A stretch of 64,000 bases of DNA from Candidatus Zhuqueibacterota bacterium. Its GTDB lineage: Bacteria > Zhuqueibacterota > Zhuqueibacteria > Oceanimicrobiales > Oceanimicrobiaceae. Below, piece by piece: positions 1 to 7,867 of the stretch. The position numbers and the translations under genes were made by a program. Under the pieces are notes generated by a model. It ran no database searches and was not told the DNA's origin. It was given only the letters and a program-made list of their open reading frames with translations. The stretch covers positions 1 through 64,000 of the forward strand of contig JAJDAF010000018.1 in NCBI GenBank assembly GCA_029261995.1, read 5' to 3'. The stretch's first letter is position 1. Each line of letters begins with the position of its first letter.

Positions 1-733
1 CCAGGGAATCCCCTGCGGAACTGATAGATTGGGAATTTCATTCCCCAGCACGGTCAGAGCAGTTCCATAGCTCACGCGGCTGGCCCAAACGGGCTGTACT
101 CTGTTTTTCCAAGTTCATGGTCGCGCAAATCCAGGAATCCGTCGACCTAGGATGAATAGCGCTTTGCTTCGGACCCGATTTTCTCTGATCGTAAACATGC
201 GCAGCATGTGTTAGGGGATATAATCCCCAATTCAATCGTTCCGCAAGGGATTCCATGGTGGGACGAGCGCGGAGAGCAAATCTCTTGCGAGCAGAGAAAA
301 GAATAGTTGCCGCTTTGTTGAATCCCTCAGCGAGTCTTTTTCAACTGCCTCCATGTTAAACTAGAAGATTGTGCGACACAAGGCACGTGCTGAAGCACGT
401 GGCACACGATTTCCCTTGCGACCTGGCCACCCGGCCGACTTCGTTTCATGTCGATGTCACCCGGCGTGCCACACGGTTTGTCTCTCTCGTCAAGGCCACC
501 CGCCCGGAGAGCAAATCCCTTGCGAGCAGAGGGTCCCAAGTCCCCCTCGAGTAGTATCTGGGGCTGGCGCTGCATTTGTTTTCTGGCGAACCGGACTGTC
601 TTCACGCATAAATCAGCTGACCTTCTAGCTCAACTGAATTTTCCTGGGCACGCCCGGCAGGGGAATGAACTGATAGGGTGTAAGTGAACCTCTTCTCTTA
701 AGGGTACACCAACTTGCTAGCAGGGGTCTTATT
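1..733. other. No convincing gene; short direct repeat
   Basis: I see no coding region here: the open frames are short, overlap on both strands and have unlikely composition. The only structure noted is a 26-base direct repeat (271-296 and 506-531, one mismatch) starting GGAGAGCAAAT and ending GCGAGCAGAG. Confidence 0.5.
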
Positions 734-1795
734 TCAGACATTTAACTGCTTTTCTATTCTTGTCAGTTGTTTAAGGAATTCCCGTGTATCCAGAAAGTAG
801 TTGGGGTATGCTCTTCGTAAATCCTTAATAGGTCCAGCCGCAACTAGAACTGCCTGAACTGGTTCACCTTTTTCAATTTGTTGCTCTAGATCTGAATAAT
901 CACTATTTGCTTTCTCAAGCTCTTCTTTTCGGTAAGTTGTAACAGAAACAGTTTTCTTGCTATGGTTCAGAAGTACCAGGTGATAACTCCCTTGCTTACT
1001 ATCGGTTTGCACTTTTCTCGCGGCCACAGTAAAGCCTAGCAAATGATCTCTGACCTGAAGTTCCTCAGCTTTTTGAATCACGGCGGAAAAAGTTTCTCGC
1101 TTCGGCATGTCTTCATATCCTGGTATTGGTGGCGTATTCTCTAAGTAGGCGAAAGCAGAGCCTGTAAGAGAAAAAAAGTCAAGCCAAACTTTGGGTCCTT
1201 CACTAGCTTTCAAGGCAGTAGTCATGAAGATGTCCATCGTTTCAACTGCCGTTGCAAAGGCATGCTGAAGCTTTGTCCTTATCTGAAGTTCTATCCGAAG
1301 ATTATTGTACTCAGGACGAACCTTGTTCTTATATCGATATACGAGGTGGAAACTTCGGTAACCCGAGAGCTTCGGCCAAAGAATATAGTCTGATGATTTT
1401 ACGAATTCGTGCTTAAACTGGCTCGATAAATAGCTTTTCTCAAGCAATCTAACTCTTTCTAAATTTGACACTACTGCCCTTAATCCCCCAATATCCTGCA
1501 TGGTAGACAGCTTCATATTTTCATGACGTCGCAACTTTTGGACAATCGATTGCATTCGCTTAAGTCTTTGGGCAACTAGGGCATTCTTGTCAATCAACGC
1601 AACCTTCTGGCGTAATGTGGCTTGAAATGTGTTCATTGGGTACCCATGAATCGAACGCCAGTTACTTACTGTGTCAAATGCTTCAATAAAGTCTTGGACA
1701 TCGTCAGGATTTTTGAAATCGTACTGGAGGTCGGCTAAAGTTTGACCCGCTTTGTTAACTTCTTTTCTGGAATAATGTGGTTTTGGCCAATTCAT
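734..1795 (-). CDS. RelA/SpoT-domain protein (putative alarmone synthetase-like)
   Basis: 353-residue protein. Residues about 75-190 carry the hallmarks of the RelA/SpoT nucleotidyltransferase fold: an R..S..QKL basic helix, then DIGGLR, then GYRSFHLVYRY, then the QIRT signature in ELQIRTKLQHAFA. Family members transfer pyrophosphate from ATP to GDP/GTP; some small stand-alone versions are toxins or phage-triggered defence proteins. The flanking regions (1-70 and about 195-353) match nothing I know, and there is no HD hydrolase or TGS/ACT domain, so it is not a housekeeping RelA/SpoT. It is AT-rich, lies downstream of a TIR gene on the same strand, and is separated from it by a region with two GTTAGGC motifs and two hairpins. 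ATG start at 1795 with only a weak purine-rich leader. Function as synthetase, toxin or sensor is not decidable from sequence; the domain call is secure. Confidence 0.85.
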   Translation of the reverse strand: MNWPKPHYSRKEVNKAGQTLADLQYDFKNPDDVQDFIEAFDTVSNWRSIHGYPMNTFQATLRQKVALIDKNALVAQRLKRMQSIVQKLRRHENMKLSTMQDIGGLRAVVSNLERVRLLEKSYLSSQFKHEFVKSSDYILWPKLSGYRSFHLVYRYKNKVRPEYNNLRIELQIRTKLQHAFATAVETMDIFMTTALKASEGPKVWLDFFSLTGSAFAYLENTPPIPGYEDMPKRETFSAVIQKAEELQVRDHLLGFTVAARKVQTDSKQGSYHLVLLNHSKKTVSVTTYRKEELEKANSDYSDLEQQIEKGEPVQAVLVAAGPIKDLRRAYPNYFLDTREFLKQLTRIEKQLNV

Positions 1796-1828
1796 ATTTT
1801 CCCGATTTTATCTCCGAAACATCAAAAT

Positions 1829-1955
1829 CAGCCGACCGCCTTTTGGTTCGGCTGCATTTAAGACGTTAGGCACTTGTTTTGCGGTGGGTTACGAACCCAC
1901 TACGTTGACTCCGGCTTCAGTTTGCGGTTTTTCAAGTTATTTTTGGGCGTTAGGC
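1829..1955. repeat. Two hairpins and two GTTAGGC heptamers between RelA/SpoT and TIR genes
   Basis: The intergenic region contains a 7-bp stem CAGCCGA/TCGGCTG (1829-1835, 1848-1854), then GTTAGGC (1865-1871), then a perfect 7-bp hairpin GTGGGTT-acg-AACCCAC (1884-1900), then a second GTTAGGC (1949-1955). The complement GCCTAAC occurs at 3209-3215 on the other side of the TIR gene, so that gene is bracketed by inverted heptamers. These match the GTTRRRY/RYYYAAC core consensus of integron attC sites, but no full attC fold could be assembled. Confidence 0.5.
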
Positions 1956-2072
1956 ATTTTGTTTGTAGTAGCATTGTGAATCAACTCAACGAGAATAACC
2001 TTTTTTTTCAATAAAGCAATCAACTAAGATAATTGACTAGTTGCAGCTAATCTGGAATCAACTATTCTCGAT

Positions 2073-3104
2073 CTAAATAGCAATATTCTTTTGCAGTTCA
2101 AGAATTAAATCGCCATTTGAACATCCCTGCAGGCCAGCATTGCCCTGACCAAGGAGTTTCAATTTATCCCCCACCTTAGAATTGGGCGGAATAGTTACTG
2201 CGATGATTTTCGTTTTTTTTATTCGTCTTTCACCATTACATGCTGTACAATTTAGCATTGGCGTTTTACCCACACCATTACATTTTGAACATTTTATAAT
2301 GTTAACAAACTGGCCAAACAGGGACTGCGATACTTCCCTCACTTCACCAGTCCCATGACATTTTGGGCATTCCTTAGTAACTGAGCCACCGCTACAAACA
2401 TCACAAGTCATTAAGTATTTTAGTTTTAGCTTTTTAATGACGCCTTCGGAGATTTCTATAGGAGTTAACTTCAGCTTCATAAGCAAATCAGTTCCAGGAA
2501 TTTTCTTGTCGTTGTCAGTCGATTTTGAAAATATATCACCAAAACCAAACCCCTCTGACATAAATTTCCTAAGGGCATCTGATAAATCAGACTCAGAATC
2601 GTTTTTCCTTTTGAGACCAGTTTTTTCTGCCTGTGTGTTTTTTTCTGATCTTGTCTTCTTTCTTTTGTCCTCAATGGTACTTTTCTCTGCCGATGCTACT
2701 TTTGCTTTTGTAAATGGCATGTTGATATCCAATGTCTGGAACAACATTTCAACGCCTTGGTCAATACTCGAAAAGCTCAAGTGTGCTACGTTGATTAAAA
2801 TTGCTGGTATTTTTGTTGAATCCAAGTTACAAGGGATAATCTTCCTTTCTAAATTTATGGCGCATGACCATTCACGTTCAACCCATTTGGATTCTTTTGC
2901 ATGATCCGACCAGAGAAGTAGTACTGTGTTACACCATTCCAAGGCTTCACTTACTTTACTTGCTATAATATCGCCGCCCCGTACTTTGCTATGGTCAACC
3001 CACACCTCAACGCCAGCTCTTGTGAGTAGATTTTCCAGGCGGCGTGCAATATCTTTATCTTCCCATGCATGACTAATTAGTAATTTTAGGCCTTGTTGAC
3101 GCAT
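2073..3104 (-). CDS. TIR domain fused to DnaJ zinc-finger/C-terminal domain (no J domain)
   Basis: 343 residues. Residues about 5-130 are a TIR domain: LLISHAWED start, GVEVWVD, then SKWVEREW in which E78 (W74+4) sits where TIR NADases have their catalytic glutamate. A lysine-rich linker (about 133-175) leads to a short Gly/Phe stretch (GFGFGDIF, 185-192) like the G/F region of DnaJ. Then come four Cys pairs in the DnaJ zinc-finger pattern (C234/C237, C246/C249 in CPKCHGTG, C272/C275 in CSKCNGVG, C286/C289) and the CTD1 strand with IPPNSKVGDKLKL. The J domain with its HPD motif is absent and the second C-terminal domain is cut off. It thus looks like a DnaJ whose J domain was replaced by a TIR. 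TIRs in bacteria commonly destroy or modify NAD+ in antiphage defence; a chaperone-type client-binding part could serve as sensor (inference). Neighbours are a RelA/SpoT protein and small membrane proteins in AT-rich DNA. Confidence 0.88.
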   Translation of the reverse strand: MRQQGLKLLISHAWEDKDIARRLENLLTRAGVEVWVDHSKVRGGDIIASKVSEALEWCNTVLLLWSDHAKESKWVEREWSCAINLERKIIPCNLDSTKIPAILINVAHLSFSSIDQGVEMLFQTLDINMPFTKAKVASAEKSTIEDKRKKTRSEKNTQAEKTGLKRKNDSESDLSDALRKFMSEGFGFGDIFSKSTDNDKKIPGTDLLMKLKLTPIEISEGVIKKLKLKYLMTCDVCSGGSVTKECPKCHGTGEVREVSQSLFGQFVNIIKCSKCNGVGKTPMLNCTACNGERRIKKTKIIAVTIPPNSKVGDKLKLLGQGNAGLQGCSNGDLILELQKNIAI

Positions 3105-3264
3105 TACACTAATAACTTCCTTTGATTTGTTCCTGAGCTTTCATATTGCAAGAAAAGCGAAATAGGTAAAAAGCTTTTGAGATTCCGCGGTCAGTACAGA
3201 GAATAAACGCCTAACACGATGCTCACTGGTGGCGATACCAAAACACAAAAGCAAAGGATGAGAA

Positions 3265-3573
3265 ATGAGTAACGAAAATCAAAAGACTGCTGGCAATCCA
3301 CAAGAACAGCCATCCAGTGCAGCAAATGTTAGAGATAGGTTGGCTCATAAAGTTGAACCCTATTTAACTACAGACCAATATGCAACCACTCTAAGTGAAT
3401 TACCAGAATACTCAAGTAAAATCACAAAGAGTGTCGAGCAACTAAATGATCTTCTAAAAGAAGCTTATAACAAAAGTCTGTTGCTCGAAATGGTATGCAA
3501 CGACTCAGATACTCCACTTATCAAGATAAAGAGAATATATTCACAAGTAAACTTTGTGCCTATTCAAGATTAG
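3265..3573 (+). CDS. Small hypothetical protein
   Basis: 102 residues, preceded by a plausible ribosome binding site (AGGA about seven bases before the ATG). The N-terminal 25 residues are polar and Gln/Pro/Ser-rich; the middle (residues 35-75) is predicted helical with an SVEQLNDLLKEAYNKSLLLEM stretch. There are no membrane segments and no motif I recognise. It lies divergent from the TIR gene (start-to-start about 160 bp) and its last 14 bp overlap the 3' end of the convergent gene at 3560-3886. It could be a regulator or antitoxin-like partner by position only. Confidence 0.55.
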   Translation: MSNENQKTAGNPQEQPSSAANVRDRLAHKVEPYLTTDQYATTLSELPEYSSKITKSVEQLNDLLKEAYNKSLLLEMVCNDSDTPLIKIKRIYSQVNFVPIQD

Positions 3574-3886
3574 TTGCGAATCCAATATTGGGTTTTTCTT
3601 TATTAGACTCTTCAGGTTCATTGTCATGTATGGACATGATAATTTGACATTGTGTATAGTGTATTAATAAAAAATCTATGTCTTTATTATCGTGATGAAT
3701 TTGGCAAACAATAGTTTCGGGTGGTTCAAAATTGATGCTGTTTATTATTACTACATCGCCATTCAATAGCACCAATTTGACAGTTACGACTTTTGATATA
3801 ACTTGTGCTTTAGCATTGATACCCTTGTATTGTGCTATAACATTTTTCGCAAAAATTTCTGCTTTGGTCTGGATCTGTATATTCAT
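3560..3886 (-). CDS. Small hypothetical protein, beta-rich
   Basis: 108 residues with a strong ribosome binding site (AAGGAG, six bases before the ATG at 3886). Composition suggests a small beta-rich cytoplasmic domain (alternating hydrophobics in AQVISKVVTVKLVLLNGDVV and IDFLLIHYTQCQIIM), with no signal peptide or membrane segment. No family recognised. It lies 33 bp downstream of 3920-4369 on the same strand, so the two are probably co-transcribed. Confidence 0.6.
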   Translation of the reverse strand: MNIQIQTKAEIFAKNVIAQYKGINAKAQVISKVVTVKLVLLNGDVVIINSINFEPPETIVCQIHHDNKDIDFLLIHYTQCQIIMSIHDNEPEESNKEKPNIGFATNLE

Positions 3887-3919
3887 AGTATTCTCCTTGA
3901 AGTGAGGTCAAAGATGAAT

Positions 3920-4369
3920 TTAAGAATCTATAATTTTTTGAAGCAACCATTTGGCTTTTATCTTAGATTTGCTGTTTTGAGCTTTTGGGTATTGTTTCTT
4001 CCAAATAGTTTGAAAGCTGATAACGGCGTCATTCCCTTTAGTTCTTTTAAGAACAGTAACAAAGTTGTTGTAAGCAATTGTATTAGCAGTTCTGTTGTTG
4101 GTGAAAATTTGACGAACTCCAATCATCAAACTATTATCACTGAGATCTTGTTGAGTCTTAGTTATAACGGTAATGAAGTCTTTTTTGGCATCGAAAAGTT
4201 CTTTGTCGAGACTATCAGTCTTTTGAGATTCAATCAATTTTTCGGTGTCTCTTTTGTTAAGCAATCTTTTGATGAAAAAACTAATCAAACCAAAAATGAG
4301 CAAGGTGGTGGGGATGAGAACTGCCAAAATGTTGGAGTTGAGATTTTTGATAACTTCGATAAAATTCAC
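3920..4369 (-). CDS. Single-pass membrane protein, unknown
   Basis: 149 residues from a GTG at 4369; an in-frame stop seven codons upstream limits the start. One N-terminal transmembrane helix (about residues 12-36, ILAVLIPTTLLIFGLISFF) is followed by a basic stop-transfer and a soluble, mostly helical tail of about 110 charged residues, predicted cytoplasmic. No conserved motif recognised. Probably operonic with 3560-3886. On the opposite strand a longer frame (3914-4534) also stays open and has a signal-peptide-like start, so strand assignment is not completely secure; the balanced charge pattern of this product favours the minus strand. Confidence 0.55.
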   Translation of the reverse strand: MNFIEVIKNLNSNILAVLIPTTLLIFGLISFFIKRLLNKRDTEKLIESQKTDSLDKELFDAKKDFITVITKTQQDLSDNSLMIGVRQIFTNNRTANTIAYNNFVTVLKRTKGNDAVISFQTIWKKQYPKAQNSKSKIKAKWLLQKIIDS

Positions 4370-4683
4370 GGCGATGTCCGCTATATTTTAATATTTACTT
4401 GTATTGTTGCATCGCTGATGTTTTATAAATGTATAATAGAACCAGTTCTTAAAGCAATTTTTCCATACTCTAACACCAATTTCAGTGGTGTCGGAGACAA
4501 CAAGATAAAGTCTGAAGAAAAAAAGAAGCCATGATTAAAGACATTCCTAATTCATGCAAGGTATTAGGCATTCACTGCAAATGTTTGTTAGGACTATTCA
4601 TTGCGAGATTAAGAGTTTTTGCGATTCAACATGAACAGATTTTTATACTTACAGTATGTATCGTTGTCGGGGCCATCCCGGCT
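4370..4683. other. AT-rich gap, no clear minus-strand gene
   Basis: On the minus strand only very short frames (29 codons or fewer) exist here. On the plus strand two frames are open (the end of 3914-4534 and 4531-4917, with an ATGA overlap), which I treat as unresolved. The region directly upstream of the GTG at 4369 is very AT-rich and may hold that gene's promoter. Confidence 0.4.
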
Positions 4684-4989
4684 TTAGTCATTTTTTATGT
4701 CAAGCGTCTCTTCGATGATTCGAGCGATCTCTCCTTTATCTATTTGTATTTCCCGTCTGTTTATGGTTATGTGGTTGGATCGTGGATTTTTCAATTTATC
4801 ATAAAGCCAAGCAGCAAGAAGCGCAAACGGAACTCCTGCTGTCAGCGAGATGATCACAGTAATCGCTTCTTCAACACCAAAGTCTTTCTTGACAAGGAAA
4901 AATGGGATAGAAACTGAGATGCCTTCTGGTACATCTTGATCAAATCCAAGAGCATCTCGGTTGTTTGATAAATAGAGTTCAATTTGCAC
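4684..4989 (-). CDS. Small single-pass membrane protein, unknown
   Basis: 101 residues from GTG at 4989, with a good ribosome binding site (AAGGAG, seven bases upstream) that decides the start. Layout: about 40-residue N-terminal soluble beta-type region, one transmembrane helix (about residues 43-68, ITVIISLTAGVPFALLAAWLY), then a short tail ITINRREIQIDKGEIARIIE that reads as a strand plus an acidic helix. I do not recognise the family. It follows 5011-5688 after 21 bp on the same strand, so they likely form an operon. Confidence 0.62.
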   Translation of the reverse strand: MQIELYLSNNRDALGFDQDVPEGISVSIPFFLVKKDFGVEEAITVIISLTAGVPFALLAAWLYDKLKNPRSNHITINRREIQIDKGEIARIIEETLDIKND

Positions 4990-5010
4990 AATGCTTCTCC
5001 TTAGCGAAGG

Positions 5011-5688
5011 TCAGAAAACTCGGAAGCCGAATTTTCGTACATGTTTCTCAGTTAAAGCAGAACCATCTTGCTTTTCAGTATCAAGTATTATGAGAACGAC
5101 TTTATATTTGAAAGAATCGATTTTGCTGTTGAATGGAGAAGGAATCATGGCACGCCCACTATCAAAGACTACGAATGTCAATGTCTGAATCGAATTGTTG
5201 TCATAGACTATTTCGTAGTCATAAAGCTGGCAACCATTCTCTATGGACCACCAAGGTTCTGTAAATGGTTCAGATACTTGACCTTTTGCTTTAATTTGTA
5301 ACTTAGGATCGTTATCAAAAATTATGGTATTTTCATTAGTCGGAGTACTCCAAGCATCAGTTGAATTGTCTAAGATAGTTTTTTTAATCTGGTCAAGAGT
5401 GATGTTCGGAGCCGATTTATCAAGTTTTATTTTATCATCGAGTGGGAGTAGTTCATTATGCCCAAGTCTGTAATCGTCATTTTTCTTATGGTCTTTGTTA
5501 TCATGTTGCTTGTTATTTTGGATATCATTATGCCAATACATGAAGATGATAAGCACGCTAATATTGATGCTGCTACACAAAAACCAAATAGACAAAATTC
5601 TATTACTGCTCCAAAATATTCCGAAACACGTAAGAAGAATAGCGGCCAAAGAGATGAACAGATAAACTATGGCTTGAGAGATTGTCAT
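5011..5688 (-). CDS. Two-helix membrane protein with soluble C-terminal domain, unknown
   Basis: 225 residues. Two N-terminal transmembrane helices (about residues 5-25 and 30-53) are followed by an Asn/His/Lys-rich linker (about 54-70) and a soluble domain of about 150 residues (WWSIENGCQLYDYEIVY, then FVVFDSGRAMIPSPF) that looks beta-rich. No catalytic motif seen. First gene of a probable two-gene minus-strand operon with 4684-4989. AT-rich like the rest of the island. The ribosome binding site is weak. Confidence 0.6.
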   Translation of the reverse strand: MTISQAIVYLFISLAAILLTCFGIFWSSNRILSIWFLCSSINISVLIIFMYWHNDIQNNKQHDNKDHKKNDDYRLGHNELLPLDDKIKLDKSAPNITLDQIKKTILDNSTDAWSTPTNENTIIFDNDPKLQIKAKGQVSEPFTEPWWSIENGCQLYDYEIVYDNNSIQTLTFVVFDSGRAMIPSPFNSKIDSFKYKVVLIILDTEKQDGSALTEKHVRKFGFRVF

Positions 5689-6252
5689 ACTTCGACTATT
5701 GAGATATTTATTTTCATATTTACAGGCGGCTTAATGGCTTCTGTATGCTGGTTAATATTCCCTAACAAGTGATTCTGTAGTTTTCCCAAGAACTCCCCAG
5801 CATTGGTTTGACCGTCAAACAAAAAGTGCCAATAGAGTCAAAAACCTAACTGCATAACACCCCTTCCCGGGTGGATATCGAGAAACTGGATAACTCCCAA
5901 GCTCGACATACCGCAAACAGGAATTGATTGCGGCTCACATCTGGTGCTCGTGTTTGTTTGGCTTTGTTGGATGAGTCCGCCATGTTCAATTCCCCATGTG
6001 CTTGGCATGAGACTCGCAATCCCCATCCGGTCACAGTCACAGATGCCGGAGTCGGTTGATGGGAGACGGTTTTTGAAACAGTGTATTTAAGATAGGAATG
6101 ACTGGAGGTGTTGTCAAGGAGAAATTGTGGGGAAGGAGATTTTTGTGGATAGTGGATGGAGGATAGTAGGTAGTAGATAGAAGATCGTGGATAGAGGATG
6201 GAAGATTGGGGGGTCCTGAGGCGCTTGCCTGTGGTCTCGGGATCAGGTGAAG
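5689..6252. other. Intergenic, no gene seen
   Basis: Transition from the AT-rich island to ordinary DNA. Frames are short and overlapping with no supporting ribosome binding site. Around 6130-6200 there is a purine-rich GTGGATAGNGGATGGA-like slippage tract leading into the 21-bp array. Confidence 0.5.
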
Positions 6253-6819
6253 TGGGATTATGGCTTTGTTCCGTGGGCCTGCGGCTTTGCTATTTGGCCT
6301 GGAAATTCTGTTCTTTGGTCGCGATGGAGTGTTGTTTTGCCCGGATGGATTGTTCTTTCGTCAATAAATTCTGTTCCGTGGTCCGGAAATTTTGTCATTT
6401 GGTCCCGATGGAGTGTGGTTTTGCCCGGATGGAATGTTCTTTTGTCAATAATTTCTCTTGTGTCGTCAAGAAATTATGTTTCGTGGTCAAAAAAGTTTGC
6501 CTTTTGGTCTGTTTGGATTCTTGTTTTGTCCGGATGGATTGTAGTTTGGTCTCGATGGACTCTTGCGTGGTCGAAAAAGAGTGTTGTTTGGTCGAAAATT
6601 TCTTTACCGTGGTCAAAAAAAATTGTGATTTGGTCCTTATGGATTCTTGTTTTGCCAGGATGGATTGTACTTTGGTCTCGATGGACTCTTCCGTGGTCAA
6701 TTAATTTCCTTGCGTGGTCCTGTTGGATTGTAGTTTGGTCGGAAAATTGTCAGGCGTGGTCCCGTTGGATTGTTCTTTGTTTCAGAAATTTCATGGCTTG
6801 ATCAGGAATTTCTCTAATG
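6253..6819. repeat. 21-bp tandem array 1 (27 units)
   Basis: Twenty-seven consecutive units of exactly 21 bp, with no insertion or deletion although the units diverge strongly from one another. The majority pattern begins TGGTC, has GATGGATTGT near the middle and ends TT or CG. Because 21 is divisible by three, several frames stay open: the minus frame 6395-6700 would read as heptads of the type T-K-x-x-S-I-x, and plus frames as Val/Cys- or Trp/Ser-rich heptads. None has a convincing start, so I annotate the DNA repeat rather than a protein. Confidence 0.9.
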
Positions 6820-7025
6820 GCGCAGACCGGTGTTTGTTTTTTACGATTCCCTCCGACTGTGCTCAAGTTTTGACCCGGCGGTGCCGAAAAGCGGGCCGAT
6901 GGCAGAAGCCTGCATGTGAAGGGTCAACCGTTGACCTCGAGAATGAACTCGGTTCAAGACATCCATCATCCGTTGTCCCACAGCCGCCCCTGCCGCTCAT
7001 AGATATGTTTGCTTCATCCTTCATT

Positions 7026-7394
7026 TCAGTTCCGTTTGTTCTTTTGCTTTTCAACATCTTCAATTGTTTTAGGTTTTTGCTTGCCTAGCAACTGGTATCC
7101 ATCTGAGGTGATGACAAAATCTTCCTCGTTCCTGATGCCGCCAAAATCCTTGTAGGCTTCAAGGTTGTCATAATTTATGAAATCAGTAAAACGCTTTTCA
7201 GCTCTCCACATATCGATCAGTGAAGGTATAAAATAGATTCCCGGTTCAATTGTTAGCACCATGCCCGGCACCAACGGCTTTGCCAGGCGTAATGATTTTA
7301 TTCCAAACTGAGTGCTTTTTGGTTTTCCGGCGTAACCAACATAAACTTCTCCCAGATTCTCCATATCTCGGCTCCCGGCCTGTTGCTCAACCAC
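7026..7394 (-). pseudogene. 3' remnant of Xaa-Pro aminopeptidase (PepP, M24 family)
   Basis: About 115 codons matching only the C-terminal end of aminopeptidase P: DMENLGEVYVGY, PGMVLTIEPGIYF, and FGGIRNEEDFVIT, which include the metal-binding glutamate of the EPGIY motif and the glutamate of the usual GGIRIEDD motif. Full-length enzymes have about 430-490 residues, so three quarters of the gene, with the His and Asp metal ligands, is missing. Homology fades at about 7360, exactly where the dispersed inverted repeat (7389-7521) begins. The remaining frame is intact, so loss may be recent or the fragment may be kept open by chance. Confidence 0.82.
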
Positions 7395-7521
7395 GACTTA
7401 CACGAATAAAACACGGATTTGTTCGTCGAGGCTCTTATTGCAGTTTCTAATCAATGATTACGAATTGTTTTCGTAACAAACCCTCAGACATCAGTGAAAA
7501 TCCGTGTGCATCCGTGGCGAG
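7389..7521. repeat. Dispersed inverted repeat (AACCACG...CCGTGG type), copy 1
   Basis: Starts with AACCACGACTTACACG and an ACACGGATTTG half and ends with AATCCGTGTGCATCCGTGG. A clearer copy lies at 53520-53602. This ATCCGTG...CATCCGTGG palindrome type is a familiar intergenic repeat of environmental genomes. It abuts the truncation point of the aminopeptidase remnant. Confidence 0.6.
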
Positions 7522-7720
7522 TCTCAAAAAGCTTTGGTTGCGGCTTTGGCCGCGCCGTGTCCATGCCTACCTGGCGCGCATGCTGCCGGCAGGCAAGAAC
7601 GACCATTTGCTGCTGGCCTACGGCCTGCGCAAGAAGTTCAGGCGCGGCCACTCAAAGCCGCAGGTAACGGTGGTGAATGAAGATGCCGTCGAAGAAGAAA
7701 GCACACCCGAGACTTCCTGA
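7517..7720 (+). other. Uncertain short coding remnant
   Basis: An open frame ending at 7720 reads LARMLPAGKNDHLLLAYGLR and then KFRRGHSKPQ followed by an acidic tail. Its composition looks coding, but there is no start with a ribosome binding site on the right side of the dispersed repeat and I do not recognise a family. It could be the 3' end of another truncated gene. Confidence 0.3.
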
Positions 7721-7767
7721 ACACCCACCAGTGGGTATCACATCACTCTCCAAAACCCACCTGCCGG

Positions 7768-7799
7768 ACTGGACTCCCGGCAGGTGGTGCTTACGCCAT
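7768..7799. repeat. Palindrome CCACCTGCCGG / CCGGCAGGTGG
   Basis: Inverted repeat with an 11-bp stem separated by about nine bases, just downstream of the uncertain frame. It could fold in RNA as a terminator-like hairpin but lacks a following T-run. First member of a palindrome cluster reaching to about 8100. Confidence 0.6.
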
Positions 7800-7819
7800 C
7801 CTGCAATGACAACAAACAA

Positions 7820-7852
7820 AGACCTGCCAGGTTTTGAAAACCTGGCAGGTCT
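7820..7852. repeat. 33-bp near-perfect palindrome (ACCTGCCAGGTTTT type)
   Basis: Two 16-base arms (7820-7835 and 7837-7852) around a single G; the left arm is AGACCTGCCAGGTTTT. This palindrome type is found as a dispersed intergenic element in several environmental phyla (from memory). Coding function is excluded by position and symmetry. Confidence 0.85.
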
Positions 7853-7867
7853 GGTTTTACCCCACAG

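Noticed and set aside
1829-1955. Complete integron attC site
   Set aside because: The two GTTAGGC motifs are in the same orientation and no RYYYAAC partner lies within attC distance; no integrase is seen. Only the heptamer pattern is reported.
6198-6801. Long plus-strand open frames with Val/Cys- or Trp/Ser-rich heptads across array 1
   Set aside because: Several frames are open at once because 21 is a multiple of three and stop codons are rare in the unit. No frame has a ribosome binding site, and the starts lie outside the repeat in unrelated sequence.
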